From Liquidambar formosana (taxonomy: Eukaryota; Streptophyta; Magnoliopsida; Saxifragales; Altingiaceae), in contig CM077822.1 of assembly GCA_039720395.1 (NCBI GenBank), positions 25,807,578 to 25,871,577 of the forward strand: a DNA stretch of 64,000 bases, read 5' to 3'. Below are positions 48,206 to 60,613 of the stretch, piece by piece. The notes under the pieces were generated by a model that did no database searches, had not been told where the DNA came from, and was given only the letters and a program-made list of their open reading frames with translations. The translations under genes were made by a program, and so were the position numbers. Each line of letters begins with the position of its first letter. The stretch's first letter is position 1.

Positions 48206-50030
48206 AAGAATCCAAAAATTTTGGAATTCTAACTCGGTTTGGACTCTGAACTTCAAACGGACTTAAATTCTTCATTTTAACTCCGATTTGAGTGATTCAA
48301 AAGCCAAAATTTCAAGGATTCAATGTAGAATAAGCCTAGAATATTTTTGAACCAAAAATCCCTGACCATGGTTAGGTGGCTGGGTTTTCATGAGGCGATT
48401 ACCCGAAAAAAAATCAATTAATTAACCATAGGGTAATGTGGTGAACCAATCCCAAACCTATCAATAAATTAAATTGGCACTTCAATTAGACTCATTTCAT
48501 CATTCTAAGGTCAATGGAACACTTCGGGGCAAATTTGGAAGTCAATTGGAAAATATACGAAGTAAAAGACGAAATTGCCCTCTAAGTCGCAAAAGTTCTA
48601 ATTAGCTATCCAAACCTATCTGGAATTGAACCAAATTTGACACACATATCCAAAATGACCCTAGAAACTAAATGAAAGTGATGGGACTCAACAAAGAGAC
48701 AAAAATATGCATGCACTGACGACCTATTCTCCTAAGGCTTAAAAGGGCAAAAGTGTCATTTAAGGCTTAGGGGCTCCTAAATGCTTCTAAACCTAACCAA
48801 ATGCTATCATGAACTCATGGGGATGAAAATGGGGTGTCAACAAGTTGATGCTCCTGTTAGTTAATATATATGATATGAATGATATTCATGATGATTTGAG
48901 CATGTGTTAGAGTATTTTCATAGGTTTTTATGCATAGTTGTGAGATTAGGGTTTCGATAACCCTAAAATCACACAAGTCTCATACAGCATGTTTAGCTTA
49001 GTTCTGTGAGTTGTTTCTCATCATAGTCCTTCTATATATGCTGCATATAGTTGAATCATGCTAGGTTTGCATTCATATAGTAGATTTTATAGGGTTTTTG
49101 GAGATGTTCTCCTTTCCTAAGGATAATTATCCTTTTTGTTAAGTAGGGTTTTTGCATGAGAGCTTTCTGTGATGTGTTTAAGCATGAAATCACTTCCAGT
49201 GTGTTCTAATATATATATATATATATTTTACGTAGCATATGGTGATTGCACCTCCCCATAACGACTTTTTTACTTGAAATTGTCTTAAGATAGTTTCACT
49301 TAAGAAAGCTCGCCGTAGGAAGGCCTATCTTCATATTTTACATAAAATATCATATTTTTGGTTAGAATAGGCTTTTCTATCATGTTTATTGATATTATTA
49401 GAGTCTCTTATGATTGTTAGTGTGTCTTTGGTAGGTTTTTTATGCATGTTAGTCAGGTCATTGCATGTAGGATTGAGTTAGGGTCCTTAGTTATTCATTA
49501 TTCTTGTTGTTTGCATGATAAATGGATAATTTTAGGCCTTGTCATGGTTCTGTCCAGATTATTATATTGCTCTCTTTGCATGATTTTGTGCACTTGTAAG
49601 GGTGCAAACAGGTACAATGCCTTTCCTATTGCAAATAGGGCCGCTATTGCTTGAAATTGCTAATGCTCGGAGCTGTTGCGCTCAGGTAAGTAGGGTATGA
49701 AGTGCCCTAATTCACTTTTCTTTTCTTATTCTTTCTCTTCTCCCTCCTAGGATTATTTCTTAATACGAACACATGGTAATTATCAAGGGTTTCCTTCGTT
49801 AATAAAATTCTGGTTTTCTATCAAGGTTTTCCTCTTGTGGAAGTTTTCAATTGTGGACTATTCAATACATTTCCAAATAAGGAAACCTAGGGTTTTTACC
49901 ATAAGTTTGTATTAGGTTGTAACCTTATTCTTTTCGAACTACGTGGACTTTGATCCATGTATTTCGTTGCATGGTACGTAGGCGCTCTCCGTGGAGCTCA
50001 AGTCCGTTCTAGGATCCAAGTATCCTAGGC

Positions 50031-50067
<37 letters not shown>

Positions 50068-50575
50068 TTTTTTTTTTCTGTTTTGCTTTATTTGTTTGAT
50101 TGTGCATGGATGAAATAGATGGATGGAATAATGTTATGCATGCTGCCTTGTGATGATATACGCTGATATTTGAGTGGAAAAGATCTTAAGTTAGCCCAAT
50201 CAAATTAAGAGACCAACTCAGGCAGTGTGGGTGCCTATAGGGTTTGCCCAGAACCTTCCCACGTCGTAACTTAGCCCCTGAATCCAATTTTCTGGTTTCA
50301 AAGACTTTGCTTTTCCTTTAATGGAGTCATGTGGTATTGAAAATAAAACATTTTTGTGGTTTTCCTCTTTTCCCTAAAAAATGAGGTGGCGACTCCTTTT
50401 CGTTTGTTGTCTTTCACCTATTATTTCGCCAAATCCTTGTGGGTCGTTTTCTAAGGGTTCACAATATTCATTCTCCAATGCTTATTTCAAATCTCATTCC
50501 ATTCCAGACTAATTCAAGCATGAAATTAGATTTCATTCCCGCCCATTCCATTCCAGCCAAACAAACATGGCCTTA

Positions 50576-50885
50576 CACCTTTCAATATCTTTTTATAAAA
50601 ATAATATTTTGCCAATCTAATCGCTGAATTAAATATCACACATGTTAAATTTCAAGTTAATCAAAGATTATGAACTATGCCATCCATAAAGTGCCTAAAA
50701 TTATAGTTTTATTTATTAAAAAAATATATATAAGTTTACAAATCAAATGCTTCCTAATATCCAACTGATTTGATATTTGGCACGCATAATGTGCATGAAG
50801 GTATTATCTAATTCAACGATAAGTTTAGCAAAATATGAATTCTATAAAATGATATTGAGGAATATAAGAGTAAAAAGTTTTACAT
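50576..50885. other. No recognised feature between two MITEs
   Basis: AT-rich host sequence. Confidence 0.4.
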
Positions 50886-50888
50886 TAG

Positions 50889-51105
50889 GGCCATGTTTTT
50901 TTGGTTGGAATGGAATGGGTGGAAATGGAATCTGATTCCGTGCTCTTAGAATGGAATGAGATTGAAATAAATATTGCGGAATGAAGATCATTATAATTGA
51001 CTACTAATGTTTGCTTCCATTCCCATTTTATTACTTCATCCAAACATGTTGTTTGGAATGAATTGGAATGAGATTCCATTCCATTCCAACCAAACAAACA
51101 TAGCC
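50889..51105. mobile_element. Tourist-like MITE
   Basis: 217 bp, ends GGCCATGTTTTTTTGGTTGG and CCAACCAAACAAACATAGCC (inverted), with 3-bp duplication TAG (50886-50888 and 51106-51108). The GGAATGGAATG-rich arms fold back on each other. Same family as the split MITE at 44001-50572. Confidence 0.8.
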
Positions 51106-51129
51106 TAGGTGTAAGTTGATCCCTCCCCT

Positions 51130-51131
<2 letters not shown>

Positions 51132-51179
<48 letters not shown>
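51132..51179. repeat. (TA)n(CA)n microsatellite
   Basis: About 38 bp of TA followed by five CA units. Confidence 0.95.
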
Positions 51180-52280
51180 TATTTTGGGTCAAATTATTTT
51201 TTTCAATAATGATAATAATTTTTTAAATGTAATATTTTTATCGCCCTATGCATAAGATGAAAAGTACTTTGATCAGTCAATCCTTTTCTTCTTTTGAAGT
51301 GATTAATTTCTTCTTCTTTTTTTTATTATCTTTTCCCAAATCTTAGTGCTTAAAATTATCTTTGAAACCCCATTATATATAGGTTGTTTGAAGGTTTTGT
51401 GTGACTTTCATTGCTAAGACAAAAGGCTCTCTTTTTCTATCTCTGTCTCCTATCAAAACATATTCATATTTACGCCATAGCTGAAAGATTTAATAGCAAA
51501 AAATTGAGATATCATTTTACCTAGAACCAATATAATCATGTCATGTGAGCGTCAATTGAAGTCTCATAACTTTAACAATTAAATCATATGAATATTTAAA
51601 AACAGATTATCAACCGTTCAAATGGGTTATATTTATACTATCTTAAAATTTATAATAGGATTGGTCCCTACAATACTTAATATATGGTCACCATCAACTT
51701 AATTGGATAAACTATACCTTCATGAGGAGTGAAATTGTCAAAACTTAAAATAGAGTATGTTATTACTCAAATATTTTCAATTTCATTGTTTTGATTTTTT
51801 ATTATAAGTTTGATCAACTGATTACTCCAATGAATTTAATTCAAATAGAGTATGAGCAATTGTGTGTGTGTGTGTGTGTGTGTGTGTTTTGACATAGTTC
51901 TTTCTATGAAGACAAAAAATATGAAATTCATTCCTAAATTGAGTTATAAAAATATAATTTTTTATATGCTTCTAAGTTTTATTTTTTCCAAAAAATTTAT
52001 TGTTCTAGTTGTCAATTTATTCGCATTTTCTTGAGGTTGTTTTTTTTTTTTTTTTTATTTTATTTTATTTTTATTTAAATAATCGATAAAACCTATCCAT
52101 ACATCACACCCCATTCAATATCAACAAATGAGTATTACTGCTTCTTCGTAAATTTGAACCTGATATCACCCACTAACAAGTAAGTGAGACAAATGTCACC
52201 ATACTACCATGCCATCAGTGTTACGTGCTTATAGTTGGTTGATTACCTTTTATAAGGAGGTTTCTTTTATGTCTGTGTTA
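51180..52280. other. No recognised gene; (TG)n microsatellite
   Basis: AT-rich sequence. A TG run of about 27 bp lies at 51861-51887 and a poly(T) near 52038-52055. Confidence 0.4.
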
Positions 52281-52288
52281 ATATGTAG

Positions 52289-52607
52289 GTGAAAGGGCAA
52301 TTAGCTTGGAGATTTCATAGGGAAAACATAAAAATTAAAAAAAAAAGGATATTGCTCATAAATTGTCCAGGCTGCATGTCAGAGTCCAAGAGTGGTAAAG
52401 GAGATCAATTACCGACTGACTATGGGCCTCATTGTTGGAGGCATTTGGAAAATGCAACACCGAAAATCTGGAATAATTTTAGGAGAGGCAAGGAGTTCAA
52501 GATTGGTCATGTTAGAGTCTTCTATGCAGGCAGTGTCACAAAAGCCTTTTCCTAGAACTCCTTCCCCTGTTCCAGCATTCCCAATTTGCATGCACAGCTT
52601 TGGATAA
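52289..52607 (+). other. Unrecognised exon-like patch
   Basis: Less AT-rich than its surroundings, with two overlapping open frames of 88 and 71 codons. Neither shows a domain I recognise. The second ends in a Pro-rich segment, RTPSPVPAFPICMHSFG. It could be a relic exon or chance. Confidence 0.25.
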
Positions 52608-53236
52608 TTTAGATTAATTATTTTTCAATTTAACATTTAATGAAATTAAATCAATTACTATTTAATTGCATTAAAAAAAAAAGGATTGCCTTGGGAGTGC
52701 AAAATCTATCTTGGCTCATTTGAACAATAGCGCACATCTTATATTAAAGCTACGGCCGAGCACACGACATCTCCTAGGATGACATGATGCCCATATAGGC
52801 CATGGCATAAATATGAGCATGGCAAACAAAGTACGAGAATAAACAATAAAGACAATTTAATTGAATCCTAATTGAGTTTATCCTTCCTATTCTACAAGTA
52901 TTTACAAATAACAAGATTGATTAGGGAATGGACCAACCTTATGGACTTCATGTAAATTTTTTTTTTTTTTTTGGGTGTTAATAATGGGTTCAGCTTAATT
53001 ATTTATGGAAGTTGTAATTAGAAGCCTAGTATGTTAAATTATTAGAAACCTAGTAGAATTCGAAACTTGATGGAATAGGAAATTTAGTTAAGTTGAGGAG
53101 CAAACATATTAGAACTCTAATAAGGGTGGAGTATTATGGAATAAAAGTTATTTGAGTGTGGACTCTCCTTTGAGTTTAAGTGTGGATGATCTCAAACAAA
53201 CTCCAGTGATTTAGGGCAATTACAAGAATAAGAAAC
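52608..53236. other. No recognised feature
   Basis: AT-rich DNA with poly(T) near 52960. No supported gene. Confidence 0.35.
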
Positions 53237-53794
53237 TAGTAATTTTGTACATTCAGGAACTAATGGTGCAATGGTGCTAATACTAATTGGTGTCGAGCAA
53301 TGGTGCCTTGTGGTGGGTCTTTTGAGCTGGTTGCTGTTGAGCTGGTTGGTTTATGGTGGATTTGGGTGTTTTTTTCCAAAGGTTTGTGATGGTTTTTTGA
53401 GCCGGTTTCTTGTTGAGCAGGATGCTTGTTCAGGTGCTCGGTGGGTAGTCTTGTGATGGGTCTGTCATAGTCTTGAAAAATTGGGGTGTGTTTTCATTCA
53501 AAGTTGGGGCTTTTTGTAATCTTGGTTGAGGTTGGTGTGGGTCATTGGATGTGGTTGTGTTTGTGGCTGTGTTTGGAGTTGTTTGATGTACTAATTTTTT
53601 GCCTAAATTTAATTTAAAACTGGTTTGCTCATCAAAAAAAAAAAAAAAAAAAAAATGGTGCAACGGTGCTGCTAGGGCACTTACCTCTAGACAAACCCAA
53701 CAACATAGGATTTCCCATATGGCAATTTGAAAATCTAAAATGAGACGTGTGACAGACTTTAAAGCACGATGCATTAGTAATTTTGTACATTCAG
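53237..53794. repeat. 20-bp direct repeats enclosing the retroposed sequence
   Basis: TAGTAATTTTGTACATTCAG occurs at 53237-53256 and again, identical, at 53775-53794, outside the inner 16-bp duplication. This implies an earlier insertion or duplication at the same spot. Confidence 0.75.
53279..53654 (+). mobile_element. Retroposed sequence with poly(A) and 16-bp target duplication
   Basis: Flanked by ATGGTGCAATGGTGCT (53263-53278) and ATGGTGCAACGGTGCT (53655-53670), one mismatch. It ends in a poly(A) of about 21 (53634-53654). About 376 bp, G/T-rich, without a recognisable LINE ORF. A 5'-truncated LINE tail, a SINE or a processed transcript would fit. No Pol III boxes were identified with confidence. 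Confidence 0.8.
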
Positions 53795-55600
53795 TTTACA
53801 CTTGCTTGAACTACACTAACACACAGCTGTAATGTTAAGGGGCTACATATATTTAGACCCTAATTAAGGACTTTAAGGTGGTACATTTTTTTATTTTATT
53901 TTTTTATTAACGATTAGAGGTATCTCAAGCGTTATTCTCACTGAGGTTCCAACCTTGACTATTCCCCTAGTGGTCTGTAGGGGTGGAGCATAGTTAAGAC
54001 TAGGGGGGGCCATGCCCCCTTTTTTTTTGTTGAAAAAAATTGACATTTGTTTATATAGGTTCAAATTTCAGTGGAAATAGCAAAGGTAGTGATCATATAG
54101 GTCGAATGTTGAAAATCTTGATGAGATGAAAGATTACAATTGGCCTGCTAGAAGGAGCAACATGGAAGCCTCAATTGAGAGGTCGCACATAAAACCTCAA
54201 AATGTCACTGGATGTGTAATAGCATTATTGGTAAGCATTTATAAATTAAAAAAAAAAAAGTTTATTTGCTTTTAGTTTGATTTTTATAAATAAAAACTAA
54301 TTTTTGGTGCATGTTTTTGTTATCATCAGTATTGGATGTGCGAGCACACTTTGATATTGAAGCCAACCAAGAAGAAGGCCAAATTTTCCCAAATAATAAC
54401 TCCTTAACTCTACAAAAATTTTAGTTTGATATTGAAAACAAAAATTTTCCCAAATAATAACTCCTTAACTCTACAAAAATTGTAACAATATGGTGTTATT
54501 GTTGCTAATTGAATAAAACAAATCAATAACAATAAAACTTTATTAGTAACAGATGATACAATTTTTAAAATACAAATCAGTAACACTTTACTAAATGTTC
54601 CTAAAGAAAATGCTGCTCTGTTTTTATGATAAAGTGTTACTATTTTAGTACTTAAAGCTTTATCAAGAAATGTTGTTATGTACATGTTTATTGCCTTGTA
54701 AGCACTAAACACAACTTATTGATATATAAAATAATATGCAAGTGTATGGTCAAGAAATCAAATTTTCAAAAACTAAGGTGAGAAAGTTTAGCTTGCAGAA
54801 ACAGACATTGGACATCAGTCGTGAACCCATATACACAAATAGTGAGTGTGATGAGGAAGATGATGAGGCTAAAGATCAAGATATTCAACATACATCTCAT
54901 GCATATAAATAAAAGCATAAAATAATCCACTTATTGATATTAGTCCCTAAAAGGAGACATATAACGATCTATGGATTTGGGGTTATCATAATCAATCTCA
55001 TAAATTAAAACTCCCACTATGATGATTATGGACTTTAAGAAGATTCAATCCAAGCCAATGGATTGAATCCAAGGTCTAAGGTGGGTGTAGGTGATCGTAA
55101 AATAATCATTTGAAAAATTGCATGCTCTTTCGAAAATATTCTCTAAGCTTTCAAGTCCTTTCAATCTCCTCCATGGGCTTGATAGTCTCCACCATAGGCT
55201 TGTTGGGCTCCACCATGCTCTTTTGGGTCCACCATGCTTCTTAGTGCACTTTCGATTACATAACATTTACATAATTTAAAGAAAGGGATACATAAGGGGA
55301 TGTGGGGTACATGAGAGAATGATAGAGAGAGAGAGAGAGAAGGTGGCATGCAAGCCCCAAATAAATAATTACATCACCATAAATAAATTACAACTCTTGA
55401 AAATATTACAACCCATTCATAAAATGACCAATCACAATTGGTTTTAAAGGGGTATAGTTCATAATCATCATCTAACCACAATCATACAATCACATTGCAT
55501 AAAGCAAGTAAAAAACTGTAAGCAATAAAACATATGGGCATTATGGTAACTCTATTGATTGGTATTCATTAATCTCATTAATGTGTTCTAATCTCATTTG
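53795..55600. other. No recognised gene; local duplications
   Basis: Contains a 40-bp tandem duplication 61 bp apart (54381-54420 and 54442-54481). A patch at 55155-55250 is built of CTCCACCAT(A/G)-(N)-GGCTTG-type words. A GAGAGA tract lies at 55322-55340. Short frames lack family features. Confidence 0.4.
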
Positions 55601-55869
55601 GATATGCATAAATTCTAGATGTATAATTAAGTCTTAACATTTAAGATATTTAATTTCAATTAATCAAATCAATTGAAAAAATTAAAGTCCCCTACTTAAA
55701 CTCTAATATCAAATATTAGGGTTTCTTTAATTAAACAAAACAATTTCATTTAATTAAAAAATTCTAGATTTTAATTTAATCCTAAATTGTGTTTTAAACC
55801 ATTTAAAACATTATAAAATTAATCAACATTAATTAAATAATCAATTTCAGTATTAAATATAATCAATTA

Positions 55870-56460
55870 ATTAATTAATTAGTGCATTAGGGTTTCCTAA
55901 AACCCTAAACCCTAAATGCATTAACTCTAAATCCTAATTGTAACCCTAAGAATTAAATGCCTTCGGATTGGTTATTTAATGACCAATCATTTAAACCCTA
56001 GGTTTATACAGAATTAATGATTAGGATTAGGGTTTAATTAATGCCACCTAGGATATTAATTACACTTAATTAATATGCACCAGTTAGGGTTTCTAAAACC
56101 CTAAACCTTAAATCTATTAAATGCCAATGATTAATTACTAAACCTTTAATGATCATGATTGGTCATTAATGACCAGTCATTTAACCCTAGGTTAGACACA
56201 TTAATTACTAGGTTTAGTTATTAATTAATGCATTAATAGACTTAGGGTTTAATTAATACAAATTAGGGTCTCCTAAACCCTAAACCCTAGACATCATTAA
56301 TAACAATAACTAAACCCTAAACCATGACGACAATGATTAGCCATTAATGGCCAATCATTAAACCTAGTTCTTAAGTCATTAATAATAGGGTTAGGGTTTT
56401 AATTAATGCCATTAATTAATTAGGGTTTCATCATTAATGAAAATTAGGGTTTCAATCAAA
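55870..56460. repeat. Three diverged tandem units rich in telomere-like motifs
   Basis: Units of about 160-197 bp start at roughly 55887, 56084 and 56264, with a partial unit at 56415. Each opens with TTAGGGTTTCCTAAAACCCT-type sequence (TTTAGGG-like and CCCTAAA-like motifs facing each other) and holds a GATTGGTCATTAATGACCAG-like palindrome. It is not a true telomere array, because the heptamers are scattered and face both ways. Confidence 0.7.
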
Positions 56461-57793
56461 ACCCTAAGGTTGCCGCCACTACCATAGGGCTGCCATGGGG
56501 ACTCATGCTAGGGGTTAGGGCCTAGCCCTAAGACATGTGTAAAGTGGTCTTGGTGGCTATCTTGATCAAAATCAATAAGGGTTTCAAGAACCCATTGCTG
56601 GCACCACCATCGGAGGACCTTCAAGGTCACAAATGCGATTAAATCACCATTAAATTGAATCCTCCGTCCAATCCAGCTTTTGTATCATGTCCCTACATGA
56701 ATTACTAAGCTAATAGAAGAGGATTGGATGATCAAATCATCCCCAGTTGATCTAAACAATTCTTTTAACAAGAATCTGCCCAGAAAAATCAGCCTACTGT
56801 AACAGTTCGTAAATTGTTCTAAAACCCAGCAAGATGACATTGTTAGGCTACTAAATTATTTTTCCTAGTATCCTACATGCGTTAAGAAACTAATGCAAGT
56901 GGTTTCATGCAATTTGGAGTTCCCTAACTCAAGTTATGATCAAAACTCCATTGATGACTTTTCTGCAGAAAAACAGCCTGCTGTGTTTTTCAAGAAATCA
57001 AACCTTTTGATTCTTTTTGCATCAAAATCTTTTGAAAATTAAAGAATATGATACATATATTATGTATCATGATCCTATAATGATTTTACATCAATTTTAC
57101 GGAATTTTCTAAACATAACAATAGCAAGAACCCTAGGGTTCTAAAACCCAGATTAAGCCCTGGTGGTCTTCTCCTTCTTCCTTCTGTTCTAGCATCTTAA
57201 TCCAATTATGAAGCATCCGAATGCTTGGGAACCCTTCTCTACTATGTCTAGAACATAACCCAAGTGGTGGAAACCATTACCATGCCTTTGTTCTTCATCA
57301 AAAACTCATAGTTGTGGCTGTTGCATCATTCCTGCGTAAAACTGTCTTCCCAGACAGCCTGTAGTAAAAAATTCATAACTTTCACTACAGAACTCGGATT
57401 GACGCACCATTTGTTGGGTTGGAAAGCTAATTCGAAGAGCTTTCTAACTATATATGGCTTGAAAATTTTGGAGAAGAACTCTGATTTCGGCATGCAAAAC
57501 AAGATGACGATTTTTCAAGGCTACCATGAAAACTGTTCACAACAGTTTTATAAAATCCTAGTTTTCTTATTCTTCTTCTCCAAACTCAATCCCTATTCAA
57601 CTCTTGAATCATTGGTAGCTTTAAAACATATTTTAGAAGAGGAGTAGTAGAGAAAAGAACCTAGGGTTCATAAACCCTAGGTTCGGCCATGAGAGGGAAT
57701 CAAATTTTATGCATGAACTCATTTTAGTTATTTAACCAATCAATTTTACCATAACAACCAGCCCATATGCAATTTGTATTAAGCATAATCATA
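56461..57793 (-). other. Probable untranslated leader of a Copia element
   Basis: Lies just inside the primer-binding site at 57794-57805 on the minus strand. It contains repeated AACCCTAGG words but no recognisable gag frame. Assignment is by position only. Confidence 0.35.
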
Positions 57794-57805
57794 GCTTTGA
57801 TACCA
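57794..57805 (-). promoter_or_regulatory. Primer-binding site of a minus-strand Copia element
   Basis: The minus strand reads TGGTATCAAAGC, one base after the LTR edge, a common form of the initiator tRNA-Met primer site of plant Copia elements. Confidence 0.7.
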
Positions 57806-58548
57806 CTATTAGGAATCGAACTAGAAGGAAAAAAATCAGAGTGTGGAATATAAAATTTTTCCTATGATTCCACTGCCCATGAATCTAACTATGCATTAAT
57901 ACTGTAGACACCCCATTTCACCTCCTATAAGTTCATGATAGCATTTGTTTAAGTTTATAAGCATCTAGGAGTCCCTAAGCCTTAAAGGACATTTTTTGCC
58001 CTTTTAAGCCTTAGGAGAATAGGTCATCATTGCATGCATAATTTTGTTTTTTTGTTGAATCCCATCACTTGAATTTAGTTTTTAGGATCATCTTGGATAT
58101 GTGTGTCAAATTTGGTTCAATTCTAGATAGGTTTGGATAATTAATTATAACTTTTGCGACTTGAAGGGCAATTTCGTCTTTCACTTCATATATTTTCCAA
58201 TTGACTTCCAAATTTGTTCCGGAGTGTTCCATTGATCTTAGAATGATGCAATGAGCCTAATTTAAGTGCCAATTTAATTTATTGATAGGTTTTGGAGTGG
58301 TTCACCAGATTACCCTATGGTTAATTGACCATTTTTTCGGTTAACCGCCTTATGAAAACCCATCCACTTGACCATGGTGAGGGATTTTTGTTACAATAAT
58401 ATTCTAGACTTATTCTACATTGAATCCTTGAAATTTTGGCTTTTGAATCACTCAAATCGGAGTTAAATTGAAGAATTTAAGTCTGTTTGAAGTTAGGAGT
58501 CCGAAATGGGTAAGAAATCCTCAAAAACTTGGAAACCTGAGTTTTGTC

Positions 58549-58607
58549 TCGGGTGACCTGTTAGGCTGAACCGGTTGGACCGGTTGGGGCCAACCGGTCA
58601 CCCGAGG
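58549..58607 (+). repeat. Hairpin in T2 LTR, upstream of TATA
   Basis: CTCGGGTGACC pairs with GGTCACCCGAG. Between them are three ACCGGTTGG-type words that can pair in alternative ways. It ends 197 bp before the TATA box. Confidence 0.8.
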
Positions 58608-58803
58608 CCTCTGTCTTCATTTGTCCAATTTTGAGTTTTTGACGGAATAGGACTCTTTTACTCCAAATTTTTGCCTTCCAAAGGTCTTCTAAACCTATTG
58701 GGATGTTGTTTTGAGTTGTTCAACATTTATGGAATTTAATTACAGACCTAGATTGGTTTTATGGTGAATTAATCTTAACCATTGGTTCATATGGTTGGTT
58801 GGC

Positions 58804-58811
58804 TATAAATA
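58804..58811 (+). promoter_or_regulatory. TATA box of T2 LTR
   Basis: TATAAATA in a GGC-TATAAATA-GAGGC context, matching on the other strand in the T2 copy near 47956. Confidence 0.6.
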
Positions 58812-60613
58812 GAGGCTCATTCATTAGCATAGGAGACTTTTACACTTCATATTCATAAGAGAGATAGGGAGAATGAATTTGCACACACCCATATCACTTG
58901 GAGGAGGCTTTCTATTGTAATTTTGAAGAGGAACTAGAAGGGAATCAAGTCCAACAAGAAGGAAGAACGCAACGAAGACCTTTGCTTTATTGTAAGTATC
59001 CTTATTATCTTTTTACGATTCCTTCTTCTTCTACTCCATTCTCTACATAGTTATGGCTTAGTATTGAATTAGGAATCATATATATTCTATAGTTTAGAGT
59101 GTATATGATTCAACTATGATGTGAAACCATACTAGTGGAGTAGGAATTGTGAATTGCTTGCTGTTAGATTAGTTTCTCTCTAGGATAGGGGGTGCACTTT
59201 GCACTGAAATTTTGATGGTTTGTTTGGTTTGTTTTCTCTTCATGGTTCAATTATATGCATGATTTTAAGCATCTTTTGTATAGGACACTTGCTGTGTAAG
59301 CTTCATCTTCATAGGTGTCTGGATGATTATCCTTTTAGAGGATAATTATTGTCCTTAGAGGGTGAGGCTGTGCATAGGTGCTTTTTGGAAAGTGTTTAAG
59401 TGCGCCATGAGTTTATTTGCATTCTTAGACATATATTTTACGTAGGATATGTGAAGAAATCATTCATATGGAGTGATTTCTATGTAGAATTATCTTAGGA
59501 TAGTTCTTAAGAAAGCTCGCTGTAAGAATGATTAATTCACATGCTTACATAAAGTGTTTATCTAAGGCTTTAGTTATTGTTTTCTTTTCATGTTTTGGAT
59601 TTTCATATGATATTTTCATTATGATAATTCATATTTAGTATGTTTTTTATAGTTCTATGTATGTTAGGGTATTTAGAGCATATAGAAGCATATTAGGGTT
59701 TTATTTCTCTTATGATTTTTGTTCTTTGCATGAGTATTAGGTCATTATATGCATATTTAGTATTCTGTCCAGATTTGAATTAGTCTTTCTAATGATGATT
59801 TGAGCATGAATATGGTTGGTTTGAGCTTAATAATTGCCTTATAGAATACATGGGGTGATTAACTGCTGATTTCCCGATGTTTTGGGATTGTTTAGCATAT
59901 GGTAAGTGGTTCATGGTGAGTTTTGTTTTGTTTTGTTCTCTTCTCCCTCTCTTGGGTTATTTTCTTTACTTTGGACTGTAATTCTTAAGTTTCCATATTT
60001 TCTATTCTTTTTAAAATCCTTTTTAAATAAGAGTTCTATCTCTTTTAGAATTCTATTTTTTCCTAAAATCCTTTTTGAATAAGAGTTCTATCTCTTTTAG
60101 AATTCTACTTTTCTCAAACTTCTTTTTGAACAAGAGTTCTATCTCTTCTCAAATTCTATCTTTCTTAAATTCTTTTTTTGGAAGCTCTTCTTTTCTTTTA
60201 AAACTCTTCTTTTCGTTAAATGGAAACTTAGGGCTTATAGTTCATTGTAAAGGGAGTAACCCTTTCTTAATCGAACTACATGGACTTTGATTCTTACATC
60301 TTTGTATGTGAGGTACGTAGGCACTCATTTGATGTTCAAGTCCACCCTAGGATACTAAGTATCCTAGGTTTTTTTTTTCTTTTTATTCTTTTGTCCATCA
60401 CATATATTGTTAGAGGAGTAGGATGGACTCATGCTTATTTATTTATCCATCACATATTTGCCAGAGGAGTAGGATGGACTCATGTTTATTCATTTATCCA
60501 TCACATGTGATTATTAGAGGAGCAGGATAGATCTGTTTCTTATTCTCTATCTCTCTTACATGCTTTCTATATCTCCCTTATTTGTTCATGGATGCTTTAT
60601 GAATGAATGGATA

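Larger units (their letters stand above)
45541..48842 (-). mobile_element. Solo LTR, family T2, nested in the T1 LTR
   Basis: On the minus strand it begins TGTTGACACCCCATTTTC and ends CGAAACCCGTGGTTCACA. Perfect duplication AGTTG (45536-45540 and 48843-48847). 3302 bp, no internal region. Shares with T1 the GTACGTAGGCGCTC block (46283-46300, reversed) and a GGTGGCGACTCC-like block. TATA on minus at about 47956-47963, hairpin at 48161-48205. Confidence 0.95.
44131..50463 (+). mobile_element. Solo LTR, family T1 (subtype b), itself interrupted
   Basis: Begins TGTCACACCCCATTTTTG and ends GGGTTCACA, with perfect duplication ATATT (44126-44130 and 50464-50468). Without the nested T2 LTR it is about 3.0 kb. 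It matches the minus-strand LTR at 1-2255 closely. TATA box at 45113-45121, hairpin at 44836-44917. No internal coding. Confidence 0.94.
44001..50572. mobile_element. Tourist-like MITE split by an LTR
   Basis: The left part 44001-44130 starts GGCTATGTTTGTTTGGTTGG. The right part 50469-50572 ends in the inverse, CCAAACAAACATGGCC. The duplication is TTA on both sides (43998-44000 and 50573-50575). The total without the LTR is about 234 bp. Short length, TGTTTGGTT-type ends and a 3-bp TTA duplication fit PIF/Harbinger (Tourist) MITEs. Confidence 0.8.

Noticed and set aside
1..50463. The minus LTR at 1-2255 and the plus LTR at 44131 as two LTRs of one element
   Set aside because: They are in opposite orientation, and the 44131 copy has its own perfect duplication on both sides.
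55870..56460. True interstitial telomere
   Set aside because: The TTTAGGG-type heptamers are scattered and face both ways instead of forming a head-to-tail array.
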